The notes: generated by a model not told the origin, from the letters alone. 64,000 nucleotides of DNA from Ampullaceana balthica (GCA_944989445.1 CALYLW010000430.1:630284-694283); one strand, 5' to 3'. Shown: positions 11,170 to 22,735, numbered from the stretch's first letter. Translations and numbers: made by a program.

Positions 11170-12050
11170 TTAACCCGTTGTTGGGTCGTTGGGGCACCAT
11201 CGTGAACTGCTCACTAACACGCGCCATTTGTCCCAGTCATGTGCTGCCCTTTGAGAGTCGCTGAATGACAGGACAGTCCACTCTTTGATATCGTCCTCCC
11301 ATCTCTTATTTTGTCTGCCTCTTTTCCTTCCTCCCTGGACTGTGCCTTGCAATATAGTTTTTGCGAGACCTCCAGTTCTTGTCACGTGTCCGTACCATCG
11401 TAATTTCCTCTTCTTAATGGAGGTGAGAAGGTCCTCTTAGGGGCCAATGACAGTACTTATTGTGTTGCGGACCGCTTCGTTTGTGATGTGCGCTGTGTAG
11501 GAGATGTTCAATATCTTTCTGAAACATCTAATCTCTAGCGAGCGTCCAAGCCTCACAACCATACAAGAAGACCGACATCGCCAGAGAGCGCATTAGCCGG
11601 ATCTTTGATCTCAGGGAGAGCTTCTTGCTTTGCCAGATGTGCTTTAGTTTACTCAATGCTGCCATTGTTTGGGCTACTCTGGCAAGAATTTCTGGCTTTG
11701 AGCCTTCGTCGGATATTATGGCCCCTAGATATTTGAAGGTGGAGACCTCTTCGAGTTTTTGCCCGTTTATCCGAATCTCACTTGTAAATTTACTATTTGC
11801 CTTGACCTTGGTCTTTTCTGCATTGATTTCCATGCCGTACGCCTTTGCTGTTTTCTCTAGCTTTGCAAGGAATTCTTTTAGTTCGTCCTTGCTACCAGCT
11901 AGGCCGTCTATGTCATCGGCAAAGCGTAGGTTGGTTATACTTCTCCCTCCGATGCTGACTGTCCAGAAATGGTCTTCTCGCATATCTGTCATGATCCTTT
12001 CAAGGAAGACGTTGAAGAGGATAGGGGAAAGTAAACATCCTTGTCTGACA
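11170..12050 (-). pseudogene. Non-LTR retrotransposon RT C-terminal part, minus strand
   Basis: Read on the minus strand, the fragment contains a VRQGCLLSPILFNVFLE-like segment (near 12040), the catalytic box FADDIDGLAG, the motif INAEKTKV, and YLGAIISDEGS. The thumb region follows with SLAMSVFLYGCEAWTL. The C-terminal part has the LRWYGHVTRTGG motif and a basic tract ending near 11170. A premature stop lies near 11440. The two catalytic aspartates of FADD are present, so this piece is younger than the one at 8281-9458, but it is 5' truncated. Confidence 0.88.
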
Positions 12051-12362
12051 CATATTCACAGACAAACAAATATGTATAAATACATTATGATACATAAAAA
12101 AATAATATCAAATATATAAGCATATTTTTGGTAATCATCATCATCATATATATATTTACGCTCAATAATCGCTGACTGCCTCACGCCTAACGCTAAATCA
12201 TAATCCGTTTGATTTCCAGATTAACATTAACCAAACAACGCACGAACCTGTGACGTCAGCATTTGTGTTGTAAACAGTGCTGACTGACTCAAAGAGTAAT
12301 TTTTTTGGTGCAGTAATTTGTTGCACTGCTTTCTAAAATTCTTTTGACAACAAAAAAAAACA
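12051..12362. other. Unassigned AT-rich stretch
   Basis: A short (ATC)n run lies near 12137. No gene is recognisable before the Helitron-derived block begins. Confidence 0.4.
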
Positions 12363-13379
12363 ACCCGTAAAAAACCAAGTTTTTGACTATAAATCCTTTA
12401 CGTATGAGACGTAACTAAAAGAATGTTCATTATAACACGCAGTGCAAGACCATCCAAAAATACAAAATTGCAGTTGTGTCGTAAAACGTGTTTAATATAA
12501 TGCGCAACGATCAGGAATAGGTTTATAAAAAGTGTTGTCAGTAAAATACGCACCTTATTGCGCGACAGAAAGGTTGTTCAATATAATACGCACCGCGACG
12601 CTCTATCTCAAAAAATAGCATGATACATAGGAATAAAATAAAATAATCTAAAAAATCAATAATTTAATTACGGTACATGCGATCGATCTGAAATTTTGAT
12701 ACATTGTTTTTATCATCGGTACGAAACTGCCTGCAAAATTTCAGCTCGCTATCTTGCGAGCAAGTGGGTTAAAAATCGATCAAAAGTTTTGGCGACAAGC
12801 AAGCAAGCAAGCAAGCAAGGTCCGCCGCAGACACCACGAGTTAATATAAAGGATTTAATAAGAAAAACCCGTAAAAAACCAAGTTTTTGACTATAAATCC
12901 TTTATGTACGAGAAGTAACTAAAAAAATGTTCATTATAATACGCAGCGCCAGACCATCCAGAAATACAAAATTGCAGTTGAGTCGTAAAACATGTTTAAT
13001 ATAATGCGCACCGATCAGAAATATGTTTATAAAAAGAGTTGTCAATAAAATACGCACCTTGTTGCGCGACAGAAAGGTTGTTCAATATAATACGCACCGC
13101 GACGCTCTATCTCAAAAAATAGCATGATACATAGGAATAAATAAAATAATCTAAAAAATCAATAATTTAATTACGGTACATGCGATCGATCAGAAATTTT
13201 GATACATTGTTTTTATCATTGGTACGAAACTGCCTGCAAAATTTCAGCTCGCTATCTTGCGAGCAAGTGGGTTAAAAATCGATCAAAAGTTTTGGCGACA
13301 ACGTCGGTCGGTCGGTCGGTCGGTCGGTCGGTCGGTCGGCCGCAGACACCACGAGTTAATATAAAGGATTTAAAAAAAA
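12363..13379 (+). mobile_element. Helitron-derived 506-bp direct-repeat dimer
   Basis: Two tandem copies of about 506 bp start at 12363 and 12869 with CCCGTAAAAAACCAAGTTTT and end in TTAATATAAAGGATTTAA. The first copy ends in an (AAGC)n run and the second in a (GGTC)n run, so the same position has grown two different microsatellites. The same block, also duplicated, forms the 5' part of the Helitron at 23756-26146, in inverse orientation. The element ends (TCTATATATA and CTAG) are missing here. The small ORFs at 12696 and 13199 are readings of the repeat, not genes. Confidence 0.8.
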
Positions 13380-13587
13380 CCTATTATAAAATACTTTGTG
13401 TACATTTAAACATATTATTCTTTTATAATCGAATTATATTACACTGTTAATGATAAGTAATTAGTTCATTACGATACTTCATTTGTAAGAGGTAAAAATA
13501 TATATCATGTTTTTTCAAGTCATTGATAGCATTTAAATAATATTTTATTTATGTTTTAATAACAAAATACTTACAACCCTATACACT

Positions 13588-15190
13588 ATGTATTTTTTAA
13601 ATGCTGTTATTCAAGATGTCGGAATAATGCACGAAGGGGATGTTTATAAATTAATCGACAGAAGTAAAGTGCGATGGGAACGTTGTAAAAAACGTGGCAC
13701 ATTATGTTCCGAAGTCAGTAACACAATCCCTGGGTTTTATTTTGAAGGTAGAAAAGACAGTACAATGACCCAAATTAAAGAATGTGATGGTCAATTTCAT
13801 CGGGAAACTAATAACTGAAGAACATAAATCGATTATATCCGAACCAGGATCTACATATTTCGGTCACAATGTACCAACTGCAGGGTCAAACAAAGTTATC
13901 ACGGCTGAGTTGATTGCATATTTGAGTAAAAGAAATGTTGACACGAGTGGTATAAAAGCTGTAGGTTGTGACGGGACAGCCGCTAATACGGGCAATCGAG
14001 GAGGCATCATTCGATGACTTGAAGTGGCGTTGCACAGACCGATGCAATGGTTCGCATGTCAGCTACATGCAAACGAATTACCGTTAAGACATTTGTTAAA
14101 ATATCAAGATGGACCTACCAATGGTCCAAAAGGATTTTCAGCTCCAATCGGAAAGTCACTGGTGAATTGTGAGAAGCTTCCCGTCGTTGACTACATACCA
14201 ATAAACTGTGTTCTACCGTCGAGTTTAAATTCCGACGACTTAAGTACAGATCAGAAATACCTGTTAGACTTGTGTTGGCGTTTGTTCTGTCGACCATTCA
14301 CTTCGCAATCCTGGTCTTATCAACCATTTAAGGTGGTTAACAACGGCCAATCATACACTACGTCTGTATGTTGCCACAAGAAGCACGTTGGATGAACTGA
14401 AGACGATTGTTACCTTCATCGTAACAGTTTATGCACCAGCATGGTTTGAAATAAAGAATACTCCTTCATGTAAAGACGGCGCTCGACATGTCCACAATAC
14501 GATACTGAAATCACGCTACTGAAATCACGCTACTGAAATCACGCTACTGAAATCACGCTACTGAAATCACGCTACTGAAATCACGCTACTGAAATCACGC
14601 TACTGAAATCACGCTACTGAAAGTAACGCTGCTGAAATCACGCTACTGAAATCACGCTACTGAAATCACGCTACTGAAATCACGCTACCTCACAGACGAG
14701 CTGAAGAAAGTTGTTGACCCGGTAATTCAACGCAACACATTCTTCGGTCATCCAGAAAACATGTTGCTTGCGATGCTTACCGACGAAAGATCAGATATAC
14801 GCGATTTAGCTCTGCGACCCATATGAAATCCAGAAAGCAGAAACGCACGAGTTCTGTTAGATCTTTCTGTGTGCCAGCAATAAAATTTGAAGCTACTAGC
14901 TACACAGACATGATCGATTGGCACAAAACTCCGATCACAGAGCCTCCGACGTAATGGACGTAGATGACGATATTTTGTTAACCATGATCCTGGAAGAAGA
15001 TGCACCAAGACTGGATTTCGCCCGCTAACCTTGTCACACCCAGTCAGTAGAGATACATATCAAGTTAGTAACAGAAGCTTCCCACGTTGTGTGTGGTCCA
15101 GAAAAAACATGATGGATTCATAAGAACACGCTTGGAATCGAGATCGAAAATCCCAAAACTGGACACCAAAGCCCAACATTATTTGTAGAT
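13588..15190 (+). pseudogene. Broken mobile-element-like ORF family (GCDGTAANTG motif), split by a 14-bp array
   Basis: Plus-strand pieces in shifting frames read MHEGDVYKLIDRSKVRWER, then FGHNVPTAGSNKVIT, then the signature VGCDGTAANTGNRGGIIR. Next come HRPMQWFACQLHANELPLRHL, LSTDQKYLLDLC and, after the array at 14504-14688, DELKKVVDPVIQRNTFFGHP and ENMLLAMLTDERSDIRDLAL. I recognise this as a family of multicopy, uncharacterised ORFs in invertebrate genomes that behave like mobile-element proteins. I cannot name its superfamily or activity. Frameshifts occur near 13790, 14010 and 14400, with stops after 14820, so this copy is dead. The motif order is the only support for treating the pieces as one gene. 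Confidence 0.65.
14504..14688. repeat. 14-bp minisatellite inside the broken ORF, about 13 copies
   Basis: The unit is ACTGAAATCACGCT. It is an amplified form of the ORF's own codons: the sequence entering the array reads ILKSRY and the exit continues LTDELKK in the same reading. Fourteen is not a multiple of three, so the array shifts frame unit by unit. Confidence 0.92.
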
Positions 15191-15499
15191 ATAAAAACAT
15201 GTTCGACAGTTTGCATGTGTTTTCCCTTCAAATATATGGTTCTATTTACTTATAACGTTTGTATAGACTTTTAAAAGGGTAAAACCGAAACATGAATATG
15301 TTCTATATATAAACTTGTTTTTTTGTAATATTATTTCTTTTTTTTTATCGAAATATACCTATACTTTAGGTCGATTGTGGAACCTCAATATATGATTTAA
15401 ATTTTCTAATTGTTTTCCATATTACTAACGGCACGTGTTAGCAAGTTTTTATAGCTATCCAACCAAGATATTCAGACATTCTTTTCACTACACCCTAGT
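15191..15499. other. Unassigned AT-rich stretch
   Basis: Lies between the broken ORF family and the next LINE fragment. Nothing recognisable beyond poly-T tracts. Confidence 0.4.
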
Positions 15500-16080
15500 A
15501 CACAACCTTGTTTAACTCCGCTGCTGAAACTGCTGACTGGAGAGGCTTCTGACGTAGCTCCAACGAACTGCACTGTTCTCTGCATACTTTCATGGACCTG
15601 TCTGATGATGGCGAGTAGGTGTGGGGGACAGCCAACTTTTTTCCAGGATCTGAAATAGCCCGCTGTGACTGACTAAATCAAATGTTTTGGTAAGATCCAC
15701 AAAGGCAATGTGTAGTGGCATCTGCTGATCTCTGCATTTTTCCTGGAGTGGCGTATGGAGAACACCATGTCTATGGTTTACCGACCAGCCCGGAAACAAC
15801 ACTGAGATTCAGGATAAACTCGGGAGGCTAAACTCTGTAATCGTGTTAGTATGACACGGGGCAAAAGCCTTTCTTACAATACTAAGAAGTGAAATGCCGC
15901 GATAGTTTTTATTGCAGTCACTTTTATCACCCCTGTTCTTATATAGCGTCACTATATTTGCATCCTTTAGGTTCTGCGGGATGTAGCCCTGTACCCAGCA
16001 GAGGGAAAGAAGCTCGTGCAAAGGTTGGGGTAAAACTGTCTTGCCATTCTTTAGAGTTTAGAGCTTCTGGTGGTATGCCA
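15500..16080 (-). pseudogene. Non-LTR retrotransposon RT fragment, minus strand
   Basis: Minus-strand readings give IPQNLKDANIVTLYKNRGDK followed by NYRGISLLSIV, then in another frame HIAFVDLTKTFDLVSHSGLF. These are RT motifs of the same kind as in the LINE at 37687-39401 (IDLTKAFDLVSRDGLF there). The two readings are in different frames, and no FADD box is present, so it is a short dead fragment. Confidence 0.82.
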
Positions 16081-17618
16081 TAATTTCCAGAACTTCTCCT
16101 CAAGCTAGGCAGTCAATTGCTTTGCTCAGCTCTTGCTATATTGATACGTATATTGATACATATATTCATCGTGATCTAGATTGAAATGAATAGGTGTTTA
16201 GAACTTAACATTTTGCAACAATTTTGACCGGGTGCCCTTAATGTCGTTTTCTTTTTGATATAAGCTTGATAAATAAGTTATTTAAGCGGTCGACATGATA
16301 CTTTGGGAAGCTGTTGAGTTCACTCCTGGGAAGGAAAATGGCAATATTTTTTTTAAAAATTATCATTGTGTTCCGGGGCTCTTGGTGTCTTTTTAAAAAA
16401 AAATTAATCAATATTATTTTATTTATCCGATCACCATGAAACTTATTGAAGTTATTTAGTACATTTTTGCGAAGGTTTCTGACCTGATTAAAAAAATATA
16501 TATACCAGCCATCTGTTTCTTTGAATTTCCGTTCTTCTGAGGTCGCTGAAACGCACGACATGTCTGAAATTATTTTAAAAATGTGACATTTTGTTTCAAT
16601 TTCTAATATTTTCATGACGTTTTTAAAACAATAATCAATGGAATTAACCTACTTCGTGGAAGTCGGTTAATCGGAAATCTCTAAATATTTGTCGGGGGGG
16701 GGGTAAAAAAATGCCTAATTAAAATAGTTCCAGTCTACATGAACTTTTTTTTGGTTTTATGTCATCAGATATCTTGGCATGCCTTAGAGGTTAGAATTTC
16801 TTGCTCCTGATAGATTAAACCATAAATAAGCCTGGATGATTTCATAAGAAGCTCGAAAGTCAGGAAAGATATGATAAGCATTATCTATGGACAATTATTT
16901 TTATATGATGAATATTTTGGTAATAAACCTTTCATTTTATAAATGAAATTATTTAAATTACAAAACTATGAGCTTATTAAGTGACATGTTTTTACAATCA
17001 CTTCTAGAATTTCAGTAATCAATCATGGCTGTTTTCCTCTTGTTTATTTAACTATAAATTATTACTTTAAACCAGTGGTTCCAATATGGTCACTACGGAC
17101 CCCAGGAGTCCCCAGTATCATTCAGGGGTCCTGGGAAAATTAAATTTGATGTGGGGATCCCTGAACAATGTCATGGGGTCCGCGCAAGGTTTAATATAAA
17201 ATAATAGAATTGTGATCCATTTTTATTATTATGAAAATTAAAATAAATAACAATAAATAAAATAGTAGCTTAATGGCTTTTTTACTAATTAAATACCATC
17301 TTAAATGCCATCAGTCATTGAATACATTTTTGTTTGACCTATAAAAGAAAGTAGAACTACGGTAATTTCCACAAATATAACCAATCAAAATACTTGGTTT
17401 ATTTCAAGTTCAAGCTTGATGCGTAAGAAATGCGGAATTTCTTCAAGTAGGTCAGAAAATTGCAATTTTTATTGTGAATCAACGAGGGTTACAAGGTTGA
17501 GTAATTTTTTTATGTGTCGGGAAGTTACAAGTGTAAATTTATCTAAATTGTATCCTATCCAGTGGTGTAGCTAGAACTTTTGCTGCCCGAGGCGGTCTCC
17601 GATTTTGCCGCCCTTTTA
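16081..17618. other. Unassigned stretch with hAT-like end sequence
   Basis: No gene recognised. Around 17069-17170 the text AACCAGTGGTTCC and GGGGTCCTGGG / GGGGTCCGCG resembles terminal sequence of hAT elements. Near 16136-16170 there is a scrap of the 12-bp array in inverse orientation. Near 17561 CAGTGGTGTAGCTAG again looks like a hAT end, perhaps the left end of the element whose transposase remnant lies at 18360-18690. Confidence 0.4.
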
Positions 17619-17991
17619 GGGCCGTCCATAAATGACGTCACGCACCTGGGGTGGGAGGAGTGTAGTTACACATTTGACTTCACATTAGAACGCGCACCTT
17701 TAAATACAAGTTCCACTTAAATAAATGATTACAGACACTTTATTTAATGACGACTTACATAGCTTCACGCGTTTTATGATATTAGAGTGCAGCTTTACAC
17801 TAAAAACATTAAATGACAAAAAAATTGATTTGAAACAAGCTCATTTTCAAATAGAAAATACGGCTTTTATGGGGGGGGGAGCTTTGTGACATCATATTTA
17901 AGAAGGGGTCTAAGTTTTTGTGACAGCGTGTGACGAAAGGGGGGGGTGACAAATCAGCGAAAATCGCGTGACGTCATTTATGGACGACCCC
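17619..17991. mobile_element. MITE with GGGCCGTCCATAAATGAC ends, copy a
   Basis: Inverted ends read GGGCCGTCCATAAATGACG at the left and CGTCATTTATGGACGACCCC at the right, with TTA on both sides as a 3-bp target duplication. The TIR includes the palindrome TGACGTCA. The inside is AT-rich, with G-rich runs beside each end. Five related copies occur in the window. Confidence 0.88.
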
Positions 17992-18359
17992 TTAAGTCAA
18001 TCCTGTGATGGTTGTTATAAATTAATGAACATGAATAAATACCGGTAATTGTAATTCAAACGAAGTAAAGGTGGGGAACATTTTTGCCATTGCATGCCCT
18101 TTTTATGTAAGCAGTAATAAAAGAGGCCGCATAAATTGATATACCTATAAATACACTATAAATATACACGATAATTTTTAAAGGCCACAAGAAAGTTATT
18201 GAGGTCGTGGATACAAACCAAATGAGATAAAACATATTCCAAATTTACACTCAAAAACATGACTAATTACGGTAATATTCTTTTATTTTTTATTTATGAA
18301 TATATTATTTTTTTTAATAAACAAAGAAATGGTATACGTTAGTATGTAAACCTATTTAT
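17992..18359. other. AT-rich spacer
   Basis: Lies between MITE copy a and a hAT remnant. No gene or repeat unit seen. Confidence 0.4.
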
Positions 18360-18694
18360 ACATTTATTTATAACCTTCATAGTGGAAAAATCGTTTATTA
18401 TGTTATCAAAATTAAAATTATTTGTAATATCTTGTTCTAAAGACAATATTGCAAGATTTTGTAGTCTTAAATCACTCAGTGTGGAACTAAGATATTTTTT
18501 ATCAACTTCAGTTTGGAGAAGCTCCTTTCACAACTAGATACACTGATAGCAATTGTTGAAAACATTCTTAGCAAACTTATAATGTTGGGTACAGTATTTT
18601 CCAATCTATACTGTTGAATATATTTTAATAGATCAAGGGGGCCTTTTCCCGCGTTTTTCTCACATAATGCCTCTTCTTGTAGTTTAGGTACAGC
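18360..18694 (-). pseudogene. hAT transposase C-terminal remnant, minus strand
   Basis: The minus-strand reading contains RMFSTIAISVSSCERSFSKL followed by KLIKN, the core of the hAT dimerisation domain, with upstream LQEEALCEKNAGKGPLDLL. A frameshift near 18500 breaks the reading before the expected SSTLSDLRLQNLAILS-type end, which is still visible in another frame. It stops where the next hAT end begins at 18695. Confidence 0.8.
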
Positions 18695-18835
18695 CAGGGC
18701 TGGTCTTAGGCCACTGCAACCTGTACGGCCGCAGTAGGCCCCGCACTTTCACAGGCCCCGCCTATCTTAATTTTCACTTATTATCCTTATTAATACCTTA
18801 TCCCTATACCAAAACTTGGCCCTTTTCGCATACTA

Positions 18836-19021
18836 AGTCGAGTGGCATGCGCGCTCGGCTGGCGTACCGATGGTCACGGGTTCGAATCCATGTGAAGTCA
18901 AGGATTTGTTTACTAGGGCCTAGGGCGTCCCTGAGTCCACCCAACACTAGTTAGGTAAATAAAGGCGGCTGGGTCATGCGTGGAACCCTTATAGCCGTGG
19001 CCTGTGAACGCTGCATCACTT
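18836..19021 (+). mobile_element. tRNA-derived SINE, copy 1
   Basis: It has an RNA polymerase III B box, GGTTCGAATCC, in tRNA-like context (CCGATGGTCACGGGTTCG), and a weaker A box GTCGAGTGGCATG. A conserved body follows, ending GCCGTGGCCTGTGAACGCTG. It is about 80% like the copy at 51560-51815, by eye. It is not a functional tRNA because no cloverleaf can be closed. Confidence 0.8.
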
Positions 19022-19949
19022 GCCAATAGGCCTGTCAACGGTTACCCGGGACCCGGGTACCCGTTGCCTTGAGATTACCCGGGTAGTAAAATTCCGCTCT
19101 GGTACCCGTGAAAATGTGGCTTCAATGTCTATATTAACCAAACTTCGGCTCGCATGCGGCTTTTTTGTGTTTAATTTACGGCTCGCGAAACAATTTATCA
19201 AATGAAAATTTTTGTTTCAAATATATGCTGTGAAATACTTCTAAGGAGAACTATCTGTCAACGGGAAATACAATACGGTCTCGACAAACCACAATGTATT
19301 TTGATACATCTTTTTTCTCTGAAAATGAACAGAAATCGCAAACACAAGAAGAATTTGGTTCTTTGAATGAATAATATAAAGAAAACAAAACTCCTCTGCC
19401 GAAAATAAGGATGGACTGTATAGAGATGAAAGAGGCCGTGTTTGTTGTTGTTAATAAAAACACCCCTGCTTTGACACAAACATTGCTTTTAAATATGCCG
19501 ACTTTGGGCAACCGATTGATACAAATTATTTACCCCGTCTCCCCCATCCACTCCTAAACTATAACCGCACCCTTTCCATTCGCTTGTGTTCGTTAACACG
19601 TGTTGACCTAGAAAAACTGATGTTAACAATGCGTACAAGGTGGTCCGTTTTTAAGGTTAATAAATTAAATAGTTTCTAACAGTGTAAGATGGGTAAGACG
19701 TCGGCATAGAGATGAAGTGTTTGATTTTGTTAATAAAAACACCCCTGCTTTGACACTAACGTTGATCTTTGAAATACGCCGACATTGCGTTTACGATTGT
19801 CGATGTTGTTTATCTACCCCCCTCCTCCTCCCTCCATTCGATTGTGTTTCGTGTGTTCATTACAGCGTGTGCCTTGCCCAAAAACTGATTTTAAAATGTG
19901 TCAGTTTTTTAAGTCAATAAATTAGTTACTAACAGTGTAAGATGGATAA
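19022..19949. repeat. Diverged direct duplication (about 265 bp, two copies)
   Basis: The stretch from about 19430 to 19695 and that from about 19700 to 19949 share AATAAAAACACCCCTGCTTT, a central region and the end TAACAGTGTAAGATGG. The second copy carries MITE copy b at its end, and the first shows the unoccupied site. No gene was recognised. Confidence 0.75.
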
Positions 19950-20368
19950 GGGCCCGTCCATAAATGACGTTACGCATCTAAGGGAGGAGGGGGTCACACA
20001 TTTGTGACGAGGGGGAGGGATGTGTTTAAGAATAAATGTGACATCACATCAAAACGCGCAACTTTAAATAAAAGTTCAACTGAAATATTTGATTGCTTAC
20101 AATTTATTTAATGACGTTTTACATTGATTTAAGCGTGTAGCGATTTTTAGAGTTCAACTTCACATTAAATACACAATTAAATGACAATAAAGTTATTTGA
20201 CATGCTAATTTTCAAAAAGGAAGTACGGCTTTCATAAGGGCGGGGGAGGGGGGGGCGCGGGTAGCTTTGTGACGTTATAATGGAGGGGGCTTAAGTTTTT
20301 GTGACAACCTGTGACGGGGGGGGGGTAAAAATGGCCAAAATCGCTTGAAGTCATTTATGTACGGCCCC
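19950..20368. mobile_element. MITE with GGGCCCGTCCATAAATGA ends, copy b
   Basis: Flanked by TAA on both sides. The neighbouring duplicate at about 19690 reads GATGGGTAAGACGTCGG with a single TAA and no element. That is a paralogous empty site and proves a 3-bp target duplication. The right end is GTACGGCCCC. Confidence 0.9.
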
Positions 20369-20447
20369 TAAGACGTCGGCCGTGTAGCTATTTTGTGAAA
20401 TGAGGAGCATGGAAGGTAGGGAAAAAATTTTGTTTTTAAGGGGTTGT

Positions 20448-20820
20448 TTAATTATTTTTTCTTTTTCTCACAATCGTCTCTTTGAAAATGGGCTCAACTT
20501 CTAAGTCAGCGGTAATTTCTTTTAAAATTGCTATTGCTGTTTCAAAACCGCAATTTCTGTAAGATTTCAACCATGTGCAAATATTCAAACTATTGCCACT
20601 TTGATTTCTCATGATCATACAGTCTAAAACTGGCACTTTTCCAGAATTTCCAGTCACAAATCCCGTCGGATGCCAGAGCAGACAGTGTTGCCAAAAAGTT
20701 TGCAACAGATACAAATAATTTTGTTTTTAAATGCTGAATGCATAAGCCATTTTCGGTTTTCAACTTCTCCATTTTCAACATGTCGTTTGTAAACGTGTAA
20801 AAAGTAGTAAAATGTTTAGT
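20448..20820 (-). pseudogene. hAT transposase N-proximal remnant, minus strand
   Basis: A minus-strand ORF, DGICDW in one frame and CGFETAIAILKEITADLEVE in another, fits the region just before the conserved linker of ZMYM1-type hAT transposases. It ends IFKETIVRKRKNN, the same place where the copy at 9600 reads RHRVRWKKRQFD. It lacks the catalytic region and is frameshifted, so it is a relic. Confidence 0.7.
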
Positions 20821-20909
20821 CAAAGCGCGGGACCCTGAAAAGCGTGGGGCCCAAGGCGGTTGCCTCGTTCGCCTTGCCCTAAGGCCGACCCTGTAAATGA
20901 TCACGTGAC

Positions 20910-21047
20910 CCAACACAACCCCTTCTGATGACTAAACCCAACACAAACCCTTCTGGTGACTAAACCCAACACAAACCCTTCTGGTGACTAAACCCAACAC
21001 AAACCCTTCTGGTGACTAAACCCAACACAAACCCTTCTGGTGACTAA
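20910..21047. repeat. 28-bp minisatellite, about 5 copies
   Basis: The unit is AAACCCTTCTGGTGACTAAA plus CCCAACAC. It starts 17 bp outside the right end of the hAT element. Confidence 0.92.
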
Positions 21048-21352
21048 ACCAATCCTAAATAGTTCCTACCAATTTCAGCTTATTGTTTATATCTTGTCCA
21101 TATTTAATAGTACTTTGAAATGTAAAAAATACCCCTGATCGTTCATAGAATACGGCGTTCCATTCAGCTTAAATAGTTAGCCGTGTGTTTCCACTAGAGC
21201 TAAAGTTTGACCTTAGAAGTAATTCCAGACATCTGTAAGCCATGTGTGTCCACCACTGGCTCTTTGTACTACACTTGCATCCAATTTGGGAGCAATTGTG
21301 TCCACCAGAATCCCATTAAAATATAAAATAAATAAAATAAAACTTTTCAATT

Positions 21353-21468
21353 GAGACAGTTGAGACAATTGAGACAGTTGAGACCGTTCAGACAATTGAG
21401 ACAGTTGAGACATTTGAGACAATTGAGACAGTTAAGACAGTTGAAAAAATTGAGACAGTTGAGACATA
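21353..21468. repeat. 10-bp-based array (TTGAGACAGT), degenerate
   Basis: Repeats of TTGAGACAGT and TTGAGACAAT, about 11 units. The Ser/Gln/Leu-rich minus-strand ORF over it is an artefact. Confidence 0.9.
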
Positions 21469-22379
21469 CACAAAAAGTAAATATATGGTGACTCAGCTTT
21501 TTTCTTGCTTTTTGTCCGAGATTTACGTCGTCTGTAAGATAACATAATACAGAGAAACAAAAACAATTTCAAGTGAACTATGTACGTCATTGTTATCAAA
21601 CGTGTGTAGAGGCAAGTTTTCATATATTCCAGTAGAAATAGATATTTCATTTTAACTGGAAGATGTCTTTCCTTTAATCAATACACATTTCCCATCAGAT
21701 ACAGATATAGACAAGGAAGCTTAAAAAATAAGCGCGAGTAAATCATTTAAAGCTGGTATCAGATTTTGTTTCTAAGGTTTCTCTCACAGATCAAATGAGA
21801 ACGGCAATTCGCGTTGAGTAAACAAACCAAAATTGACGGCTTCTGAAATCTTTAGAATCCCAAGAAATAAACACTGCAAACTAAAAAACAACTAATTAAC
21901 TGTGAGTATCAAAGGATTCAATAAGACCTTGCCAGGCCAGCTAATAATTGTTGTAGTGTAAAGTTTACTGACCATCTAATTTCGCTGCACTATGGAATTA
22001 ACTAGGCTGTCTGGTGAAGTATCGATTGAAAAAGACACTTCCCAGGAAGTCTGTTGTAAGACAAAAATTTAACACTTCTCTTGTATAACCTCATAGTGCG
22101 ATATCATTGCATGTTTGGCTTTCTGTTAATATTTACACTGGGCACAATAATAATAATCATAATTTAAAGGCCAGTCAATAAAGTTTTAAAACTTTCTTTT
22201 ATTAAAACTTTAGTCACAAACGTTTGTTCTTCTATTAAAATAGCAGTATCAACAACGAATACAATTGCTGTAGAATATTGAAGCAAAATAACAATGGAAT
22301 AGTGGAACATTACAACAATAGAATAGTGAATTAATATAATTAAAGAATATTGGAACAATATAAATATAAAAAACTCATA
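21469..22379. other. Unassigned stretch
   Basis: AT-rich, with a weak AATAGTGGAACAATA-type repetition at 22290-22360 leading into the next array. No gene recognised. Confidence 0.4.
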
Positions 22380-22735
22380 TAGCTACAGTGGATAAATATA
22401 TCTGTAAAGATAGGAGGAATATAGCTGTAGAGGAGTGGAGGCAATATATCTGTAGAAGAGTGGAGAAATATATCTGTAGAAGAGTGGAGAAATATATCTG
22501 TAGAAGAGTGGAGGCAATATATCTGTAGAAGAGTGGAGGCAATATATCAGTAGAAGAGTGGAGGCAATATATCTGTAGAAGAGTGGAGGCAATATATCTG
22601 TAGAAGAGTGGAGGCAATATATATGTAGAAGATGGGATAAAAATAGCTGTAGAAGATGGTTGAAATATAGCTGTAGGAGATGAGAGAACAATAGCTGTAA
22701 AAAGGTGAGAGAATTATAGCTGAAGAAGAGTGGTA
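22380..22735. repeat. 25-bp minisatellite, about 14 degenerate copies
   Basis: The best unit is AATATATCTGTAGAAGAGTG plus GAGGC. The core copies (22450-22620) are near-identical, and outer copies (ATAGCTGTAGAAGATGGG) are diverged, which suggests expansion from the centre. Confidence 0.9.

Larger units (their letters stand above)
18695..20893 (-). mobile_element. Degenerate hAT element with nested insertions
   Basis: The left end is CAGGGCTGGTCTTAGGCC and the right end is the inverted GGCCGACCCTG. Both carry similar subterminal sequence rich in GGCCCC and GCC. The right side encodes hAT-like residues on the minus strand (KEITADLEVEPIFKETIVRK near 20470). Nested inside are a SINE (18836-19021), a diverged 265-bp duplication (19430-19945) and MITE copy b. 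A matching 8-bp target duplication was not seen, so the boundaries are from the inverted ends only. Confidence 0.65.

Noticed and set aside
22375..22691. ORFs with repeated LPPLFYRYIAS-type text
   Set aside because: Readings of the 25-bp array.
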